From UBA1231 sp045652765 (lineage in GTDB: Bacteria; Bacillota_I; Bacilli_A; ML615J-28; CAG-313), in contig JAZOLG010000010.1 in assembly GCA_045652765.1 (NCBI GenBank), positions 1-46,163 on the forward strand: a stretch of DNA of 46,163 bases. Direction: 5' to 3'. The notes below the pieces were generated by a model. It was not told where the DNA came from, did not search any database, and saw only the letters and a program-made list of their open reading frames with translations. Of this stretch, positions 44,201 to 46,163 are shown piece by piece. Numbering within the stretch: the stretch's first letter is position 1; the number at the start of each line of letters is the position of its first letter. The translations under genes were made by a program, and so were the position numbers.

Positions 44201-46163
44201 TGAAACAAACACATATTCAAATACAATACAACAACAAAATATCTATAATAATAAAAAATTAGTATCTGTGAATTATAATAACAATAAAGCTTTAAAATTA
44301 ATTTACAATGATACAAGTGATAAAAAATATCAAAAAGATTTAATCAAAGAAACTAAATATGGAGATGTATTGGATATACAACAAGGTAATTATTTAGAAT
44401 ACTTGCCATTGGATAATAATAAAATATTAGGTGTAACCAATGTCAAAAGATATGAATACGATAACAATAATAATATCATTAAACAAAACAATAATGGAAA
44501 TGAATTTGATTACTTTTATGATGATCTAAACTATTTACAAAAGAAAATTATTAAAACAACAGATTTGATAAAAAATGTATATTACGAATATGAAGATGAA
44601 ATGAACGTAAATAATATATATGGATTTTTAGGACGTTTATCAAGCAAGTCATTAAATGATTATATTTTTCCATCTGCTGATTATAGATTAATGTTCGGCG
44701 ATAGAGTTTTAACTGCAAATACTCCATGCAAAATGAATGCTAATTTAAAACGTAATACCTTCTCTTTAAAATATGATAATTCACGGATTATGATTGATAC
44801 TAACAAATTAAATAAAGAGCGTATTGAAAATAAGGATTATAATGGACAAAAATTTAATAAAATTGCATACGAAGAAATGTTAAAATCATCAAAAGCAATT
44901 AATTTATGGTTTTGTTTAAATGAACGCGAAGATTTGTCTAATTTAAATTCAATAAACAATTCAATTCATTTGATATCATTTTGTAATAACAATAATAGTA
45001 TATTGATAATTAGAACAAATAATAATAATCAAATTGAAATTTATGATCCACAAAATAATTATACTTATAATACAAATCTTATAATTCCAACAAATCAATG
45101 GAACTATTTAAGTGTTTCAATTGATAATACTATAAAAGTGCGATTAAATAATGAAATAAAAAATAATCAAACAATTTTAGAAAATAATAATAATTTAATA
45201 ACAAATATAAGTAACATAACATTAGGAAATTATGATAATATTAATAATTCTGATAATAATGCTTCTATTACTAATTTGAAATATGAATACGAAATCATGT
45301 TTGTATCTTTAGGTACAGATGTATTAATCAAGAATAATGATTTAAATATTGTTGGTGAAGCGTATAAATATTTACAAAACACAGATGGATTAAAACTAAA
45401 TAATACAATAGTTTATCAAGAAGGGCTGAATAAATTGAAATTAATACCATTAAATGGAACATTTGATGGAACTATAAGACCAAATGAATATGACGTGTTA
45501 AAACAATGTTCAATGAACTATAATAGAGATTTATTTTATTATGATCCTGAAATAAAGCGTTATGTATATTGTAGTAAACTTGATTCGGAAATTAATTCAC
45601 TTCTAAGTTATGATTTTAAATTAAACAATAAAGCTATTTTATATTTAAGATTTAGAACAACTGCAATTGATGCAGATGGATATATAATTAGTAACTTTAA
45701 CGATAATCAACACTTGCAATGGGGAATAACTACATCTGATAATGGTTCGCTTAAGATTATATATTATGATAATTATTCAGAGACGGATTCTATAATTTCT
45801 ACAGATATATATTTACGTAAAGACAAATGGTATAATATGTTTATTAGAGTTAATGATGGTATCTTAGAACTTACAATTGATAATGAGACATTCACAATAT
45901 CTAACATACCTAACCTTAGTTTAAACAATTGTCTTACATATATTGGTTCATCAGTAGAATATATTGATGGATATACAAAACAATTAAATAATTTAAATGG
46001 ATTTTTTGATTGTATAGGATACATGGATGAATCAGAACATCAATTAAGTGATGACGATATTTTAAATATTGAAGAAACCATTAAACCAATAATTATACAA
46101 ACTAAATATGATTATGATAATAGATTGAAACAAGATACAATTATTACAAAAAATACACAACTA
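41289..46163 (+). CDS. Giant YD-repeat (RHS-like) and LamG-like protein, 3' end missing
   Basis: An open frame of 1625 codons from ATG 41289 to the window edge without a stop. GGAGGGG lies 7 nt before the ATG. The N-terminus (RLYTDYQNIDYSA, LFVCINLNNIP, ILSIPV) resembles the DNRLRE-type beta-sandwich. Later regions show YD-repeat signatures: IRYIYDETGNIDTIKS, YRYDSTNEINEI, RYEYDNNNNIIKQ, FYDDLNYLQKK, YEYEDEMN and, at the edge, YDYDNRLKQDT. Two LamG/concanavalin-like parts (about 1205-1340 and 1440-1590) lie between them. There is no signal peptide or membrane segment. A run of four Cys (HECCCCKF) lies near residue 700. RHS proteins usually form large beta shells that enclose a C-terminal toxin or bind surfaces; the decisive C-terminus is outside the window. 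Confidence 0.85.
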   Translation, partial: MKREIRLYTDYQNIDYSAIFHEVSTNQVNGIFKTNRILEITDSCVRQLFVCINLNNIPVNYQIEKCILSIPVDTKELPESNDSNRSNVNFKVLKCSGKDNFSHVNEITVDDLNARELLIEDNDVILEVNNDKSKFHNSIIEYVSFDIGPYLNEQHNEGIKNVWFRVYFMRETTDDYGYYVYNPATYFDGSNNQYIIADLEKYMDSNDPLYVYGFNNLYLENLNYDSESIYLTKQNLIGMTCILLPYLGLQTPLHKTIDFGGSMYTNLLNFSHCFALPAFCSNHQSLPINYNFRVAKVNNSYINIFHNFQFMLDIDDVNGTIIISDYIENKDIFYFVDKMDIIINDITKTYKVFQSLNSGSIIYYDVTDEKFLWQQQNLCFELKKNGNYSLLLLKVGSIIDYDVMKIRDSKVTMEYIYNTENELVAIEQYADKCFDSVENIYTGLIEKLTITENMSDEYFERICFLEKEHKYIKYKFIIEEQTYKLCEVVESYQDDFSNNNLHYTYDFGNTSYITDENNNIKIKIADLNNYFKISYEKGGIGYYEYSKNDNIITYSTLANDPIILTINSNGKIVEVYNEGTEEGFVISNEQDTNNFPLTMSKQVHKLNNIFPISEFTTEACYIREKENDECINVIGENVYKINKMKKVFSVYQTIEYDGRPKDKWKLNLFLKSKLLLDDSITIKLIFTHPLYDDDVHECCCCKFYDRYQGISLSATAKNRYTLIKILIEMKTKKAVYLGNVYLEKNISTVVNTYNEKNKILGCDIYGNEIRYIYDETGNIDTIKSSMGERIKFVGGNFDSQIIYNDKHCSKDSVSKNDNYNSDIVIHSNYRQFHDEIIYRYDSTNEINEIIANNKTTTYNFDKTLLTNTATYTLNNNTKIIKEYKTKNGILEQIKCEKETANNEIENLFNINTLYSSTSNENIIEYQNNNLKYKFGMDCFNRLSYVDFISSKNIRVEENSYYLFDNNHTDWIETNTYSNTIQQQNIYNNKKLVSVNYNNNKALKLIYNDTSDKKYQKDLIKETKYGDVLDIQQGNYLEYLPLDNNKILGVTNVKRYEYDNNNNIIKQNNNGNEFDYFYDDLNYLQKKIIKTTDLIKNVYYEYEDEMNVNNIYGFLGRLSSKSLNDYIFPSADYRLMFGDRVLTANTPCKMNANLKRNTFSLKYDNSRIMIDTNKLNKERIENKDYNGQKFNKIAYEEMLKSSKAINLWFCLNEREDLSNLNSINNSIHLISFCNNNNSILIIRTNNNNQIEIYDPQNNYTYNTNLIIPTNQWNYLSVSIDNTIKVRLNNEIKNNQTILENNNNLITNISNITLGNYDNINNSDNNASITNLKYEYEIMFVSLGTDVLIKNNDLNIVGEAYKYLQNTDGLKLNNTIVYQEGLNKLKLIPLNGTFDGTIRPNEYDVLKQCSMNYNRDLFYYDPEIKRYVYCSKLDSEINSLLSYDFKLNNKAILYLRFRTTAIDADGYIISNFNDNQHLQWGITTSDNGSLKIIYYDNYSETDSIISTDIYLRKDKWYNMFIRVNDGILELTIDNETFTISNIPNLSLNNCLTYIGSSVEYIDGYTKQLNNLNGFFDCIGYMDESEHQLSDDDILNIEETIKPIIIQTKYDYDNRLKQDTIITKNTQL

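Noticed and set aside
42488..46024. Minus-strand frames under the YD-repeat gene
   Set aside because: Short, AT-biased, with no ribosome site; they lie opposite a 1625-codon open frame with a strong start.
1..46163. Mycoplasma genetic code (TGA = Trp)
   Set aside because: All conserved Trp positions are TGG and every frame is complete under the standard bacterial code.
1..46163. tRNA and rRNA genes
   Set aside because: No cloverleaf or rRNA core sequence was seen by eye; the SRP RNA is the only clear RNA gene.

Overview
The window is very AT-rich, tightly packed bacterial DNA. It looks like a low-GC Bacillota/Mollicutes-type chromosome (an Acholeplasma-, Erysipelotrichia- or RF39-like lineage; I cannot name the organism). 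Evidence for this: sigma-A-type promoters with TG-extended -10 boxes, strong GGAGG ribosome sites, short U-tailed hairpin terminators, a small SRP RNA, HflX, CdaA, TspO, and many InlB-type B-repeat surface proteins. Tryptophan is read from TGG. None of the 25 complete genes ends in TGA (22 TAA, 3 TAG).

Layout. (1) 3-10682 is the 3' part of one giant gene. At least 3559 residues are visible, built from a nested helical repeat: units of about 357-363 residues, each made of about four ~90-residue units. (2) 10700-14150 carries rpmE, two aminopeptidases (M29, M18) and a convergent TspO-like gene. (3) 14253-24074 is a surface and housekeeping stretch: a secreted GHL10-type glycoside hydrolase, tdk-tadA, SRP RNA, a metallo-beta-lactamase-fold hydrolase, and two B-repeat lipoproteins, the second ending in a GH18 chitinase-like domain. 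(4) 24149-27938 is an RNA-modification operon (rsuA-like, ttcA-like, tcdA-like, dus) ending in a small lipoprotein, followed by convergent hflX.

(5) 29413-39167 holds a Clp-type ATPase whose second AAA+ domain has decayed, a 1431-residue relative of the DUF4011/Vsr-type helicase-nucleases whose helicase motifs are degraded but whose nuclease Asp and Glu remain, and an ankyrin protein. The ankyrin gene overlaps cdaA (c-di-AMP synthase), which is followed by a membrane PAS-like protein and a fused ispDF. The region from 31214 to a terminator near 39190 may be one transcript. (6) 39219-46163 starts with a strong promoter, a short leader with 10-bp GTGG repeats and an intrinsic terminator. Then comes a three-gene operon: an unknown beta-rich protein, a divergent Mur-ligase-like ATPase, and a very large YD-repeat/LamG protein that runs off the right edge.

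The best candidates for undescribed biology are the giant helical-repeat protein, the Clp / pseudo-helicase-nuclease / ankyrin group beside c-di-AMP synthase, and the Mur-ligase-like gene translationally coupled to the giant YD-repeat gene. All function statements come from motif recognition by eye; no database search was run.
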